Positions 1 to 7,588 of a stretch of DNA of 33,273 nucleotides are shown here, piece after piece (positions within the stretch are counted from its first letter, which is position 1; every line of letters begins with the position of its first letter). The position numbers and the translations under genes were made by a program. The DNA comes from Clostridia bacterium (GTDB lineage: Bacteria > Bacillota > Clostridia > Christensenellales > Aristaeellaceae), in the NCBI GenBank assembly GCA_017523615.1, contig JAFWWK010000243.1:1-33273 (forward strand). The letters are read 5' to 3'. The notes beneath the pieces are model-generated. The model was not told the DNA's origin and ran no database searches. It saw nothing but the letters and a program-made list of their open reading frames with translations.

Positions 1-112
1 CTTTGATCTCCTTCGCCTGGATCCATTTGCCTTCTTCAGGGATGGGAGCGGGACCATGGTTGGGGCCTTTGGCGACACATACCATGTCTTCAACTTCCTT
101 GGTGTATTGCAT
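1..112 (-). CDS. Fe-S cluster scaffold-like protein, N-terminal part only
   Basis: The gene runs off the left edge, so only its first 37 codons are visible. The start ATG (110-112) is preceded on the minus strand by GGAGGG at good spacing. The visible protein opens MQYTKEVEDMVCVAKGPNHG and continues with a PIPEEGKWIQAKEI stretch. From memory this opening is characteristic of the NifU-like 'iron-sulfur cluster assembly scaffold' protein of Clostridia, usually encoded next to a GGGtGRT-family protein. That neighbour would lie outside the window. No catalytic or cluster-binding cysteines can be assessed in the fragment. The family call rests on the conserved opening only. Confidence 0.55.
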   Translation of the reverse strand, partial: MQYTKEVEDMVCVAKGPNHGPAPIPEEGKWIQAKEIK

Positions 113-162
113 GTGACTCTGTCCCTCCTGTTCAAGTTGTGATAATCAAGGATGACCGGTTC

Positions 163-192
163 AGTATACCATATCCGGCAAAGCGCGCGCAA
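163..192 (-). promoter_or_regulatory. Promoter for the Fe-S scaffold-like gene
   Basis: On the minus strand TTGCGC (187-192) and TATACT (163-168) are separated by 18 bases. The -10 is preceded by TGG (extended -10), about 50 bases upstream of the start codon. Confidence 0.5.
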
Positions 193-264
193 CTGTTTTT
201 GGAACTGTTCAGCGAAAATAAGCCCCAAAGGCGCCCCCGCCCGTCCCGCCCGCCGCAGTTCCGA

Positions 265-293
265 TTGTTTCCGGAATCCTTTTATGATAAACT
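265..293 (+). promoter_or_regulatory. Probable promoter for the 5'-nucleotidase-family gene
   Basis: TTGTTT (265-270) and TAAACT (288-293) are spaced by 17 bases and lie about 65 bases before the ATG at 359. Both hexamers match the sigma-A consensus only moderately. Confidence 0.4.
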
Positions 294-358
294 ATCTTTA
301 ACCGAAGAACCATGATGGGTTGGCCGTTCTTACCTTGTTTAGAAAGGATGATGGATAA

Positions 359-1969
359 ATGTTTCGCCGCCTGTTTTGTCTTTTGATGTTCATGTGCCTC
401 ACGGCCTTCTGTCCCCAGGCCCTCGCCTCCGAATATGACGAGGTTTTCGTTATCGTCCATACCAACGACGTCCACGGCTATATCGATATCGAGCCCTATG
501 TCAAGGCCCTGGCGGATGACATGAAGGCACGGTATGGAGAGAAGAATGTTCTTACCGTTTCGGCTGGGGATGTGTTTGCCGGCGGGAACGCCGTTGCCCA
601 CCTGTACAAAGGCGAAACCATCCCGCCCATTATGGAAGCGGCGGGCTATGATATCCTTGTTCCCGGAAACAACGACATCATCCCCGGAAGGGATCAGCTG
701 CTTTCCCTTGCCGGCATGTTCGGGCACACAAAGGTGCTCTGTGCCAATATGTTCGATCTGTCCTCTCCCGACAGGATGGTTTTTGACGGAACCATGATCA
801 CGGAAACCGAAGGCGGCGTCAAAATCGGCCTGTTCGGCCTGACCACGAAGCTCGCCCTGCTTGAAAAGGAATTTGCGATCACGGATACGATCAGCGGGGC
901 GCGCTCGGCCGTCAGCAGCCTTCAGGACGCGGGGTGCGCCGTTATCGTCGGCGTGGGGCACACCGGCTGGAACGACGATCTGGTGACCCCGTCGGCAAAC
1001 GACGTTACATCGGCGGAGGTCGTTAGGGCGGTCCCCGGGATCGACGTGTTCGTGGACGCCCACAGCCACTCCGTCATCAACGAAGGACGCGGCTGGATCT
1101 GCCCGGAGACGGGCACACTGGTGAACCAGGCGTCCTGCAAGGGCGCCTGCGCAGGCGTGATCACGATATATATCAGGGACGGAGCCGCGGTCGAAAAAAC
1201 CGCCGAACTCCTTACCCTGGAGGAACTGAAGGCCAGGTACATGCCGGATCCCGGCGTCCTGGCGCTGGTAAACGCGGCCTGGGACCGCCTGGCGGGCGAT
1301 ATGGGCGAAAAGTACGCCCTGACCCCGTATTACCTCAACGGCCTGCGCACGGCCGAATCCGTCGACGGGCGCTCCGTCCGCACGGACGAAACGAATCTGG
1401 GCGACCTTGTCGCTGATTTCCTCAGGGACTACTCCGCGGCGGACGTGGCCATGGTCCCCGGGGTGCTGATCCGCGGAAGCATCGACGCGGGAGACATCTA
1501 TACGCTGAATCTTTACGACGTTTTCGCCCTCGGCTGCCCGCTGTACGTTTATGAAATGAGCGGAGAAGACCTGCTGCTTGAAATGGCTTCGTCCCTTTCG
1601 GAGCTCCCCTATGAATCGCCCGTTTTCCGTCAGATCAGCGGCGCGTCCTTCGGATATCTTCCGGCTTATACGCTTTCCGAAGACGGGGATAAGGTCTTCA
1701 CCATCATCGACCCGATGGTGGGCGGGGAAAAGCTGGATCCAAAAAAGATCTACACCGTCGCCATCGGCGAGATCCTCGAAACGCCGGAAGGAATGGAACC
1801 GCTGATGACCACGATGGAAGAGGCTGCCGCCGCCATGGGCGATTACCTGGAGACAGGCGAAGCGGTATTCCTGCCCGACGTGGTCCTTCCTGCCGGCCGC
1901 ATCACGCCGATGGAGGCGATCCCGGAAGGCGCTTTGGTGTATCAGGTGGAGCTTGACTCCGGGGAATAA
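359..1969 (+). CDS. Secreted 5'-nucleotidase/metallophosphatase family protein
   Basis: This 536-residue protein has an N-terminal signal peptide with likely cleavage after ALA at residues 21-23. A calcineurin-like metallophosphoesterase domain and a 5'-nucleotidase C-terminal domain follow, the UshA/YfkN architecture for extracellular nucleotide or sugar-nucleotide phosphate hydrolysis. Metal-binding motifs are visible: HTNDVHG (D37, H39), AGDVFAGG (D71), GN (N104), GHTGW (H201) and DAHSHS (H235/H237). The usual GNHEFD motif reads GNNDII (103-108), so both members of the His-Asp catalytic dyad of UshA are replaced while the metal ligands remain. The C-terminal half contains the expected NLGDLVADFLRD substrate-domain motif. 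An AGAAAGGA-like ribosome site precedes the ATG. It is probably exported and either slow or altered in substrate. It appears monocistronic. Confidence 0.8.
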   Translation: MFRRLFCLLMFMCLTAFCPQALASEYDEVFVIVHTNDVHGYIDIEPYVKALADDMKARYGEKNVLTVSAGDVFAGGNAVAHLYKGETIPPIMEAAGYDILVPGNNDIIPGRDQLLSLAGMFGHTKVLCANMFDLSSPDRMVFDGTMITETEGGVKIGLFGLTTKLALLEKEFAITDTISGARSAVSSLQDAGCAVIVGVGHTGWNDDLVTPSANDVTSAEVVRAVPGIDVFVDAHSHSVINEGRGWICPETGTLVNQASCKGACAGVITIYIRDGAAVEKTAELLTLEELKARYMPDPGVLALVNAAWDRLAGDMGEKYALTPYYLNGLRTAESVDGRSVRTDETNLGDLVADFLRDYSAADVAMVPGVLIRGSIDAGDIYTLNLYDVFALGCPLYVYEMSGEDLLLEMASSLSELPYESPVFRQISGASFGYLPAYTLSEDGDKVFTIIDPMVGGEKLDPKKIYTVAIGEILETPEGMEPLMTTMEEAAAAMGDYLETGEAVFLPDVVLPAGRITPMEAIPEGALVYQVELDSGE

Positions 1970-2055
1970 GCATGAAATGATCTTCAGCGAAGGACGGGCT
2001 TTTGAAATGACAGATGCGGAAAGCGAACATTAACTCCCGGGCCTTGCGGGCATAA

Positions 2056-2078
2056 GGGTCCAGAGGGATGGAGCCCGG
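2056..2078 (+). other. Intergenic hairpin after the nucleotidase gene
   Basis: In the 195-base gap between the nucleotidase and the ligase gene, GGATGGA and TCCATCC form a 7-bp stem around GCCCGG. A second small stem (CCGGCG/GCCGG) follows. There is no T-tract, so this is only a weak terminator candidate. Nothing else was recognised in the gap. Confidence 0.3.
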
Positions 2079-2164
2079 TCCATCCTTCCGGCGCCCGCCG
2101 GATCGGGAACGGAATGAACGGGCGGAAAAAACGCAGGAAATTTATCGGAGAGAAGGAGTCGTAT

Positions 2165-3517
2165 ATGGGTCTGATCCGCGCAATGTTCCAAACCTACAGG
2201 GGAAATAAACTATCCGGTGAAAAGCTTGCGCGCCTTCAGCGGGACAGGCTGAAAAAGCTGGTCGATCACGCAAGGAAAAACAGCCCGTTCTATCAGAGCC
2301 TCTACGGCCGCGTGGGCGAAGATTTTCGTCTTACGGATCTGCCGCCTGTCACCAAGCCCCAGCTGATGGAAAACTTCGACCGCGTCGTCACCGACCGGCA
2401 TGTCACGATGGAAGCGGTCGCCGCTTTCTGTGCGGATCTGGACCATGTGGGGAGAATGCTCGACGGCAAGTACCTGGTTTTCCGGACTTCCGGTTCCACG
2501 GGCCATCCCGCCGTCGTGCTTTACGACAAGCAATGCATCGACGTTTCCTCCGCCATCGCTGCCCTCCGGACATTTGCGAGGCGTGAGGATTACAAGGCTT
2601 TTATGCGTCACGGCAAAAAAACGGCCGGCGTTTTTGCCGATCACGGCTTTTATCTGGCCTGCGGGATGTCCCGCTATCTCCAGTTGAAAATGCCCGGCAG
2701 GCGGACAAAGATCACCGTGGACGTCAACGCGCCGGAAGAGGAGATCATCCGGGAATTGAACGGCTTTCAGCCCGCCATGCTCAGCGGATACCCGTCAAAT
2801 CTTGCCCTGCTTGCCGAATATGACGAATTGGCGATCCGCCCGGACGTGGTGATCACCGGCGGAGAGCTTTTGACGGACGCGGTACGGAAGAAGCTGTCGG
2901 ATCGTTTCGGATGCCATGTACAAACGCACTATTCCTGCACGGAGGCCGGGGAGATCGCCTGCGAGTGCCGTGAAGGGCACCTGCACATCAACGAGGACTG
3001 GGTGATCGTGGAGCCGGTGGACGCGAACGGTCAAAGCGTGGGCCCCGGCGTTCTGTCCGACAAGGCGCTGGTCACCAACCTGACGAACTTCATCCAGCCC
3101 TTCATCCGCTATGAGCTGACAGACCGGATCGTCGTCCATCACGAAAAATGCGCCTGCGGCAGGCATTCCTCATGGCTGGAGATCGAAGGCCGCACGGACG
3201 ACACGCTTTCGTTTGAAAACGGCGTAAAGATCGCGCCGATGTCGCTGTACAGGATCCTGGAGGAAATAAAGCCCATCAGAAGATTCCAGCTGATCCAGAC
3301 AGGGGCGGCTCAAATGGAGCTGAGGCTGGTCAGCGATCAAAGAAAAGCGGCGTTTGAAGAGGCGCGGAACCGGCTGCTCTCCTTCTTTCTGAGCAAAGGC
3401 GTGAAGGATGTGCAGATCACCCTGTCCGACCAGCCCCCGCAGGCCGATCCGGTCAGCGGCAAATACAAGCATATTTTCCGGGGGATGGATCACGACAGAC
3501 AATGGAATACCGGCTGA
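2165..3517 (+). CDS. PaaK/CapK-like adenylate-forming enzyme (phenylacetate-CoA ligase family)
   Basis: This is an ANL-superfamily enzyme of the phenylacetate-CoA ligase/CapK (coenzyme F390 synthetase-related) type, expected to activate a carboxylic acid as acyl-AMP and often transfer it to CoA. An in-frame ATG exists at 2114, but AAGGAG at 2153-2158 sits six bases before the ATG at 2165, giving MGLIRAMFQ and 450 residues, normal for the family. Visible motifs are the N-terminal helical segment (HARKNSPFYQSLY), the P-loop FRTSGSTGHPA, the THYSCTEAGEIAC adenine-binding region, RYELTDR, and the C-terminal lid segment with IEGRTDD. A CACGRHSSW cysteine pair precedes the lid, as is common in PaaK-like proteins. 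The substrate cannot be told from sequence. It overlaps only the tail of a minus-strand fragment at its 3' end. Confidence 0.8.
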   Translation: MGLIRAMFQTYRGNKLSGEKLARLQRDRLKKLVDHARKNSPFYQSLYGRVGEDFRLTDLPPVTKPQLMENFDRVVTDRHVTMEAVAAFCADLDHVGRMLDGKYLVFRTSGSTGHPAVVLYDKQCIDVSSAIAALRTFARREDYKAFMRHGKKTAGVFADHGFYLACGMSRYLQLKMPGRRTKITVDVNAPEEEIIRELNGFQPAMLSGYPSNLALLAEYDELAIRPDVVITGGELLTDAVRKKLSDRFGCHVQTHYSCTEAGEIACECREGHLHINEDWVIVEPVDANGQSVGPGVLSDKALVTNLTNFIQPFIRYELTDRIVVHHEKCACGRHSSWLEIEGRTDDTLSFENGVKIAPMSLYRILEEIKPIRRFQLIQTGAAQMELRLVSDQRKAAFEEARNRLLSFFLSKGVKDVQITLSDQPPQADPVSGKYKHIFRGMDHDRQWNTG

Positions 3518-3693
3518 CAGAAAAAGGCTTTCAGGTACTGAAAGGTGAGGTGGCCGGACCGGGGCTGGCAGACAACGGCGAAAGGATCCTTAAACCTGTA
3601 TTCACGCACCAGTCTGATAACATCCAGCTTGTTGGGGCCGCAATCCAGCAGTGTGATCTCATACCATGCGGAATGGTGCGTCTGATCATCCAT
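3490..3693 (-). pseudogene. Broken gene with ribosomal protein L7/L12 C-terminal-like start
   Basis: The minus-strand ATG at 3693 has a near-perfect ribosome site (AAGGAGGG, eight bases upstream), which argues that this was a real gene start. The first 35 residues include WYEITLLDCGPNKLDVIRLV, which resembles the L7/L12 C-terminal fold found in short stand-alone clostridial proteins. After VREY the expected TGLGLKEAK helix is missing. The frame runs into unrelated sequence and stops inside the 3' end of the convergent ligase gene. In the next frame TGL continues for only two or three matching residues. The likely explanation is a small deletion or frameshift with loss of the 3' half. A short functional protein with a new tail is the alternative. 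Confidence 0.4.
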
Positions 3694-3804
3694 ATACTCA
3701 CCCTCCTTCGGACTCCCGGTTTTACTTCATGGACAGAAAAGAACGCGCTCAACCGGCGTTCGACCCATCTCGCGCGGCGGTCGCTGTTATTTCATTTTAC
3801 GGTC

Positions 3805-3813
3805 TGGTATGAT
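3805..3813 (+). promoter_or_regulatory. Extended -10 element for the XRE regulator
   Basis: TGGTATGAT lies 30 bases before the start codon. No good -35 is visible 17 bases upstream, as expected for extended -10 promoters. Confidence 0.35.
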
Positions 3814-3842
3814 GGATACGCAAACGAAAGGAGGACACCTTC

Positions 3843-4859
3843 ATGGAAATGGGAAAAGAGATCCGCCGTTTAAGGGACGCCCGGGGCATCACACAGGAAG
3901 CCCTCGCGCAGGCGCTTAACGTGACCGCCCAGACCGTCAGCAAATGGGAATGCGGTACCAGTATGCCGGATGTGCAGATGCTGCCGCAGATCGCTATTTA
4001 TTTCGGCGTCACCATCGATCAGCTGTTCACCATGGACCCCAGTCAGCAGATGGAGCGTATTGAAAACCGTATTTACAGCCAGGGACTGATCGACAGCGCC
4101 GAGGAGCGGCAGCTGGAAAAGCAGCTCGGCGCCCTGGCCGAAAACCCGGAACTTGCAGGGCAGGCCGAACTTATGCTGACCAAGCTTTACAACCACCAGG
4201 CGGAGCAGTATCAGGCGCTTGCGGTAAAGCACGGCAGGGAGGCGGTGGAAAAGACCGGCGGGGACCACGACGCCGTCAGCGAGCTCGCCAACGCCTGGGG
4301 CAGCTATATCCCCGACTGGAACGAACGCAACCACCACGCGCTGATCGACTGGTTCAGCGGCTATTGCCGCCGCGATCCGGACAACCGCTGCACACTGATG
4401 TGGCTTCTGGATAACCTGATCGACGACAGGCGGCTCGCGGAGGCGCGGGAATGGCTCAACAAACTGGCGGCCATGGATCATACCTTCCGCGTCCCCATGT
4501 ACGGCTACATGATCGCCCTGGCAGCGGGAGAAAAAGAAGAAGCGGAAAATCGCCTCAGGGCGCTTGAGTCCATGGAAAACCAGGAATGGTGCTGGGCTGT
4601 CACCCTGGGCGACATCCACACCCTGCGCCAGGAATATGACGAAGCCATCAAATGGTACCGCAGGGGCCAGGAGATGCAGCCGCCGCCCAGGTTTACCGAC
4701 AGCGCGGCCAGCATCGCCCACATCTGCGAGATCCGGGGCGATAAGAGCGGCGCCATCGCGGCCTACAGGGAAGTTGAGCGCCTGCAGCGCGAAGACTGGG
4801 GCATCGTCAGCGGTGAAGAACTGGAAGAGGTAGAACGGGCTATCCAACGGCTGCTGTGA
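3843..4859 (+). CDS. XRE-family transcriptional regulator with helical-repeat C-terminus
   Basis: The 338-residue protein starts with a classic Cro/C1-type helix-turn-helix at about residues 5-58 (EIRRLRDARGITQEALAQAL, then TAQTVSKWE and MPDVQMLPQIA). A long, all-helical region follows that looks TPR-like (GDIHTLRQEYDEAIKWYRRG; GDKSGAIAAYREVERL). Proteins of this build are common cytoplasmic clostridial regulators in which the TPR part senses a peptide or protein partner. AAAGGAGG lies eight bases before the ATG. It converges on the exonuclease gene with only eight bases between stops. The target is unknown. The neighbouring L7/L12-like remnant is divergent, so shared control is possible but not shown. 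Confidence 0.75.
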   Translation: MEMGKEIRRLRDARGITQEALAQALNVTAQTVSKWECGTSMPDVQMLPQIAIYFGVTIDQLFTMDPSQQMERIENRIYSQGLIDSAEERQLEKQLGALAENPELAGQAELMLTKLYNHQAEQYQALAVKHGREAVEKTGGDHDAVSELANAWGSYIPDWNERNHHALIDWFSGYCRRDPDNRCTLMWLLDNLIDDRRLAEAREWLNKLAAMDHTFRVPMYGYMIALAAGEKEEAENRLRALESMENQEWCWAVTLGDIHTLRQEYDEAIKWYRRGQEMQPPPRFTDSAASIAHICEIRGDKSGAIAAYREVERLQREDWGIVSGEELEEVERAIQRLL

Positions 4860-4867
4860 TCATCGCA

Positions 4868-5407
4868 TCAGACAAACCGGTAGGTCCGGATATGATCCTT
4901 CTCCTGCGCGCCGGATTCAAAGTATTTCAGCAGGATCTCGGCGCAGGCATGGCTGTCGCTGTCCGCCTGATGATGCCTGAGGCTGATGCCGTAATGATCG
5001 CACATGACGTTCAGCCTGTGGGAGATTCCGGGGACCAGCCGCCGCCCCATCTGCACGGTGCAGCAGTACCTGGCGGTATTTTTCCACCGGATGCCGTAGT
5101 CCTTCAGGCAGTGCTTCAGCACACCCAGGTCAAAAACGGCGTTGTGGGCCGCCAGGATGCCGGAGGACATCTTCGGCTCGATGATCTCCCACAGTTCGGG
5201 GAACGTCGGAGCGCCGAACACGGTGTTTTCATCGATCCCCGTCAATTGCGTATTGAACCGGTCAAAGGGCGCCTCCGGGTCCACATAGGAGAAAAACTCC
5301 TCTGTGATTTCTCCGTCCTCGATGACGGAGATCCCGATGGCGCTCATTCTGTCGTTATACCGGTTGGGCGTTTCCACGTCAAATACGATGTAGCGGTACA
5401 AGGGCAT
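4868..5407 (-). CDS. DEDDh-type 3'-5' exonuclease (DnaQ-like)
   Basis: This 179-residue single-domain exonuclease carries the DEDDh metal ligands: D10 and E12 in the FDVET-like exo I motif, D93 in the HNAVFD exo II motif, and H146 with D151 in the exo III segment (HHQADSD). The family removes 3' nucleotides from DNA or RNA as proofreading subunits, exonuclease X-type repair enzymes or oligoribonucleases. With no polymerase or helicase domain attached, a repair or RNA-turnover role is the most that can be inferred. A purine-rich GGGAGAGGGAG precedes the ATG. The upstream alpha/beta hydrolase gene ends 14 bases before it, so the two are probably cotranscribed. Confidence 0.8.
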   Translation of the reverse strand: MPLYRYIVFDVETPNRYNDRMSAIGISVIEDGEITEEFFSYVDPEAPFDRFNTQLTGIDENTVFGAPTFPELWEIIEPKMSSGILAAHNAVFDLGVLKHCLKDYGIRWKNTARYCCTVQMGRRLVPGISHRLNVMCDHYGISLRHHQADSDSHACAEILLKYFESGAQEKDHIRTYRFV

Positions 5408-5421
5408 CTCCCTCTCCCATC

Positions 5422-6192
5422 TTATATTTCCCTTATTCGGGGATCATCCCCGTTCCCCAGCGCCTCCCGCAGGGCTTGAACGTATTTCTCCGCGTGGTTG
5501 ATGGATAGATCCCCGTGCCGGTACCCCGGAAGGACGGTCACCTGCCAGTCCGGCATGGTTTTTTGCAAAAGCGCCGCCGAACGCCTGATCCCCGGGGTCT
5601 CCTTTTCGCCGACGAACAGGCGCGTTTCAGCCCGGCACCGGCGGATGGACTCCTTCATGGCATAGCCTGTATTGGCCTTCATGAAAGCGATCATGTCGTC
5701 CTTTAAGATGGCGCAGGAATCACGGTAATAATCCTCGAACAGCTCCGGCTTGATATGCAGCGAACGGAACTGCAGAGCGGCAAAGCGCCTGTTCCTGATC
5801 AGGCCCCAGCTCATGCCGAAGGCCGGCCCTATCAGCGCATGGGTCATTTTTGACGGGACGGCCATCGCGCTTTCGACGAACGCATTCCGGCAGATATCAC
5901 CCCGTTGGGACAGCATCTCAAGAAGGACCTGCCCGCCCAGCGACAGCCCGCCGATGAACCCGACCGATCCTCCCAGGTATTCGTCAATATACTTAATGAT
6001 CTCCCCGGCGTTGCTTTCGATGGACGTAAACGGCCGGTCGCTTCCCGCGTGCCCGTCCAGGACCGGCAGGACGACGTGGTATTCATCCCGCAGCATTTCC
6101 GCCTCTTCCCGGTAATTCCACCAGGACAGTCCGCCGCCATGCAGGAGCATGACGGTTTCCTTATGTTCTTTTCCGTATTCGACGCACTTCAT
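5422..6192 (-). CDS. Alpha/beta-hydrolase fold protein
   Basis: This is an alpha/beta hydrolase with the oxyanion segment LLHGGGLSW near residue 16, the nucleophile elbow GLSLGG (S84), and a C-terminal GYRHGD supplying the likely catalytic histidine. A mid-region cap is helical. An in-frame GTG at 6219 would add nine residues, but the ATG at 6192 is better placed after the purine-rich GCAGGGA and begins where family members usually do. The substrate is unknown; esterase, lipase or a lysophospholipase-like activity are all possible. It lies between peptide deformylase (separated by the double-hairpin repeat) and the exonuclease gene. Confidence 0.7.
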   Translation of the reverse strand: MKCVEYGKEHKETVMLLHGGGLSWWNYREEAEMLRDEYHVVLPVLDGHAGSDRPFTSIESNAGEIIKYIDEYLGGSVGFIGGLSLGGQVLLEMLSQRGDICRNAFVESAMAVPSKMTHALIGPAFGMSWGLIRNRRFAALQFRSLHIKPELFEDYYRDSCAILKDDMIAFMKANTGYAMKESIRRCRAETRLFVGEKETPGIRRSAALLQKTMPDWQVTVLPGYRHGDLSINHAEKYVQALREALGNGDDPRIREI

Positions 6193-6245
6193 CGCACGCT
6201 TTCCCTGCCCTTTCCTCACACGTTTTCCTGTTAAAGAGTATGGCT

Positions 6246-6307
6246 TGAAAAAGGCACATTTCCATGATGTATGAGCGCCGGCGGAGGCAGGAAAAGCCTC
6301 CCGGCTT
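6246..6307 (-). repeat. Double-hairpin terminator repeat, copy 1 (after def)
   Basis: The element starts directly at the TAA of the deformylase gene. On the minus strand it has a first stem (GCCTCC pairing with GGAGGC, extended by CGGC/GCCG across a two-base bulge), then a second stem (ACAT/ATGT and GGC/GCC), then TTTTT. The segment in between (ATGATGT, GCGCCGG on the plus strand) is shared with copies at 14132-14186 and 21414-21473. It acts most plausibly as a rho-independent terminator, but conservation extends beyond the stems. Confidence 0.55.
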
Positions 6308-6718
6308 TTATATCAGGATCCCGTCGCAATGGTCGATCTCATGCTGGATGATCTGGGCGGCGAAGCCATCGAAAGTACCCGTCTGAGGCCGAAAGACCCG
6401 GTCCAGGTATTGTACGGTGATCTTCCCGAACCGCACGGTCTTTCGCGTGCCCGCCAGGGACAGGCAGCCCTCCTCCGCTTCATAGGGACCGGATCTTGAT
6501 GTGATCAGCGGGTTGACCATGACCATCTGCTCCGTTCCATAGCAGAACACGATAATGCGCCTGCGCTCTCCGATCATGTTGGCCGCCATGCCCACGCAGC
6601 GGTCCAGGTTGGCCCGCAGGGTATCCGTCAGGTCATCGATGACCCGGCGGTCCGCTTCCGTGGCGTTTTCGGACTTTCCGCCCAGGAAAAACGGGTCGCG
6701 TACAATGGGACGGATCAT
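6308..6718 (-). CDS. def: Peptide deformylase
   Basis: This peptide deformylase removes the formyl group from the N-terminal methionine of new proteins. All three family motifs are visible in 136 residues: motif 1 as CVGMAANMIG (41-50), motif 2 as EEGCLSL with the metal-binding Cys85, and motif 3 as HEIDH with His126, catalytic Glu127 and His130. Motif 1 ends in M-I-G rather than the usual x-Q. Together with the short length and the missing C-terminal helix, this matches a short clostridial/lactobacillal PDF subfamily. It could be a second, accessory deformylase rather than the main one. The stop codon abuts a double-hairpin repeat. Confidence 0.85.
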   Translation of the reverse strand: MIRPIVRDPFFLGGKSENATEADRRVIDDLTDTLRANLDRCVGMAANMIGERRRIIVFCYGTEQMVMVNPLITSRSGPYEAEEGCLSLAGTRKTVRFGKITVQYLDRVFRPQTGTFDGFAAQIIQHEIDHCDGILI

Positions 6719-6739
6719 GTTTTTTCCCCCTTTTCAATG

Positions 6740-7516
6740 TCAGCGGTCCTGCTCTGCGGCGGCCCCGGCGCATATTTTCCGCACGGTCAGCCAGTCCCGG
6801 ATGATCTCCTCCATTCGCTCCGGACATCGGTCAAAATGATGGGTCTCGCCTGGAATGATCTCCAGTCGGCAGTCCTTAAAGCGCCCGGCGGCCTCCTCGG
6901 ACTCTTCCGGGGGCACCACGTCGTCCGCATCCCCGTGGAGGATCAGCACAGGCCCCGGAAAACGGTCCAGGGCGTACTCGACCCGCACCGTCTGCGCCAC
7001 CCGGATATAGTTCCCGGCCAGTGTCAGCCCCTTGATGACCCGGATCTCGTCGGGGACGCGCAGGGGATCAAACTGAAACCCCAGCATGCAGCCTTCTCTG
7101 GCACAGCGGGGGATCATAAAAGCGGGGGCCCTGAGGATCAGCCCCCTGACCAGGTCGGGAGCCATGCCGCCCACCAGCGCCGCCGTCAGCCCGCCCTGGG
7201 AATGCCCCGACAAATAGATATCCGTCACGAAATCCAGCGTCCGGACATAGCCGATCACTGCCAGGGTATCGGATATCCATTTGTGCAGCGTATGATCCCT
7301 GAATTCGCCTCCGCTTTCGCCGTGTCCGTACAGGTCAAAGCGCAGCGTGGCAAAGCCCGCTTCCCGCATGGCTTTACATGCGGCGAGGGTGTGGGGCTTG
7401 TCTTTGGTGCTGGTAAAGCCGTGCAGTACGATCGCAAGCGGACAGCGCTCAGCCCCCGGGCGCTCCAGAACGGCGCTTAAACGAATGCCGTCGTTCATGA
7501 TGGTCAGGTTCCGCAT
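6740..7516 (-). CDS. Alpha/beta-hydrolase, cinnamoyl-esterase-like
   Basis: This alpha/beta hydrolase shows IVLHGFTSTKDK (oxyanion region), DLYGHGESGG, nucleophile GHSQGG (S106), the acid in HGDADDVVPP and the base in GETHHF. It looks most like the feruloyl/cinnamoyl esterase (LJ0536-type) and related S9-like acyl esterases, which release phenolic acids from plant cell-wall esters. Substrate inference is weak. The ATG at 7516 (MRNLTIMNDG) matches where the fold begins, and GGGAG lies about 12 bases upstream. In-frame ATG 7543 and TTG 7549 are alternatives. It sits in a minus-strand run with the UvrA-like gene upstream and def 21 bases downstream. Confidence 0.7.
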   Translation of the reverse strand: MRNLTIMNDGIRLSAVLERPGAERCPLAIVLHGFTSTKDKPHTLAACKAMREAGFATLRFDLYGHGESGGEFRDHTLHKWISDTLAVIGYVRTLDFVTDIYLSGHSQGGLTAALVGGMAPDLVRGLILRAPAFMIPRCAREGCMLGFQFDPLRVPDEIRVIKGLTLAGNYIRVAQTVRVEYALDRFPGPVLILHGDADDVVPPEESEEAAGRFKDCRLEIIPGETHHFDRCPERMEEIIRDWLTVRKICAGAAAEQDR

Positions 7517-7588
7517 CTTTTTTCTTTTCTCCCGATGGATCATTATCAAAGCCGCCCGCCGCGTCCCGCGAACAGACGCCTTCCCGTT

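Noticed and set aside
3502..3873. Plus-strand frame between the ligase and XRE genes
   Set aside because: It overlaps both neighbours and has no ribosome site; the minus-strand frame at the same place has a strong start and family resemblance.
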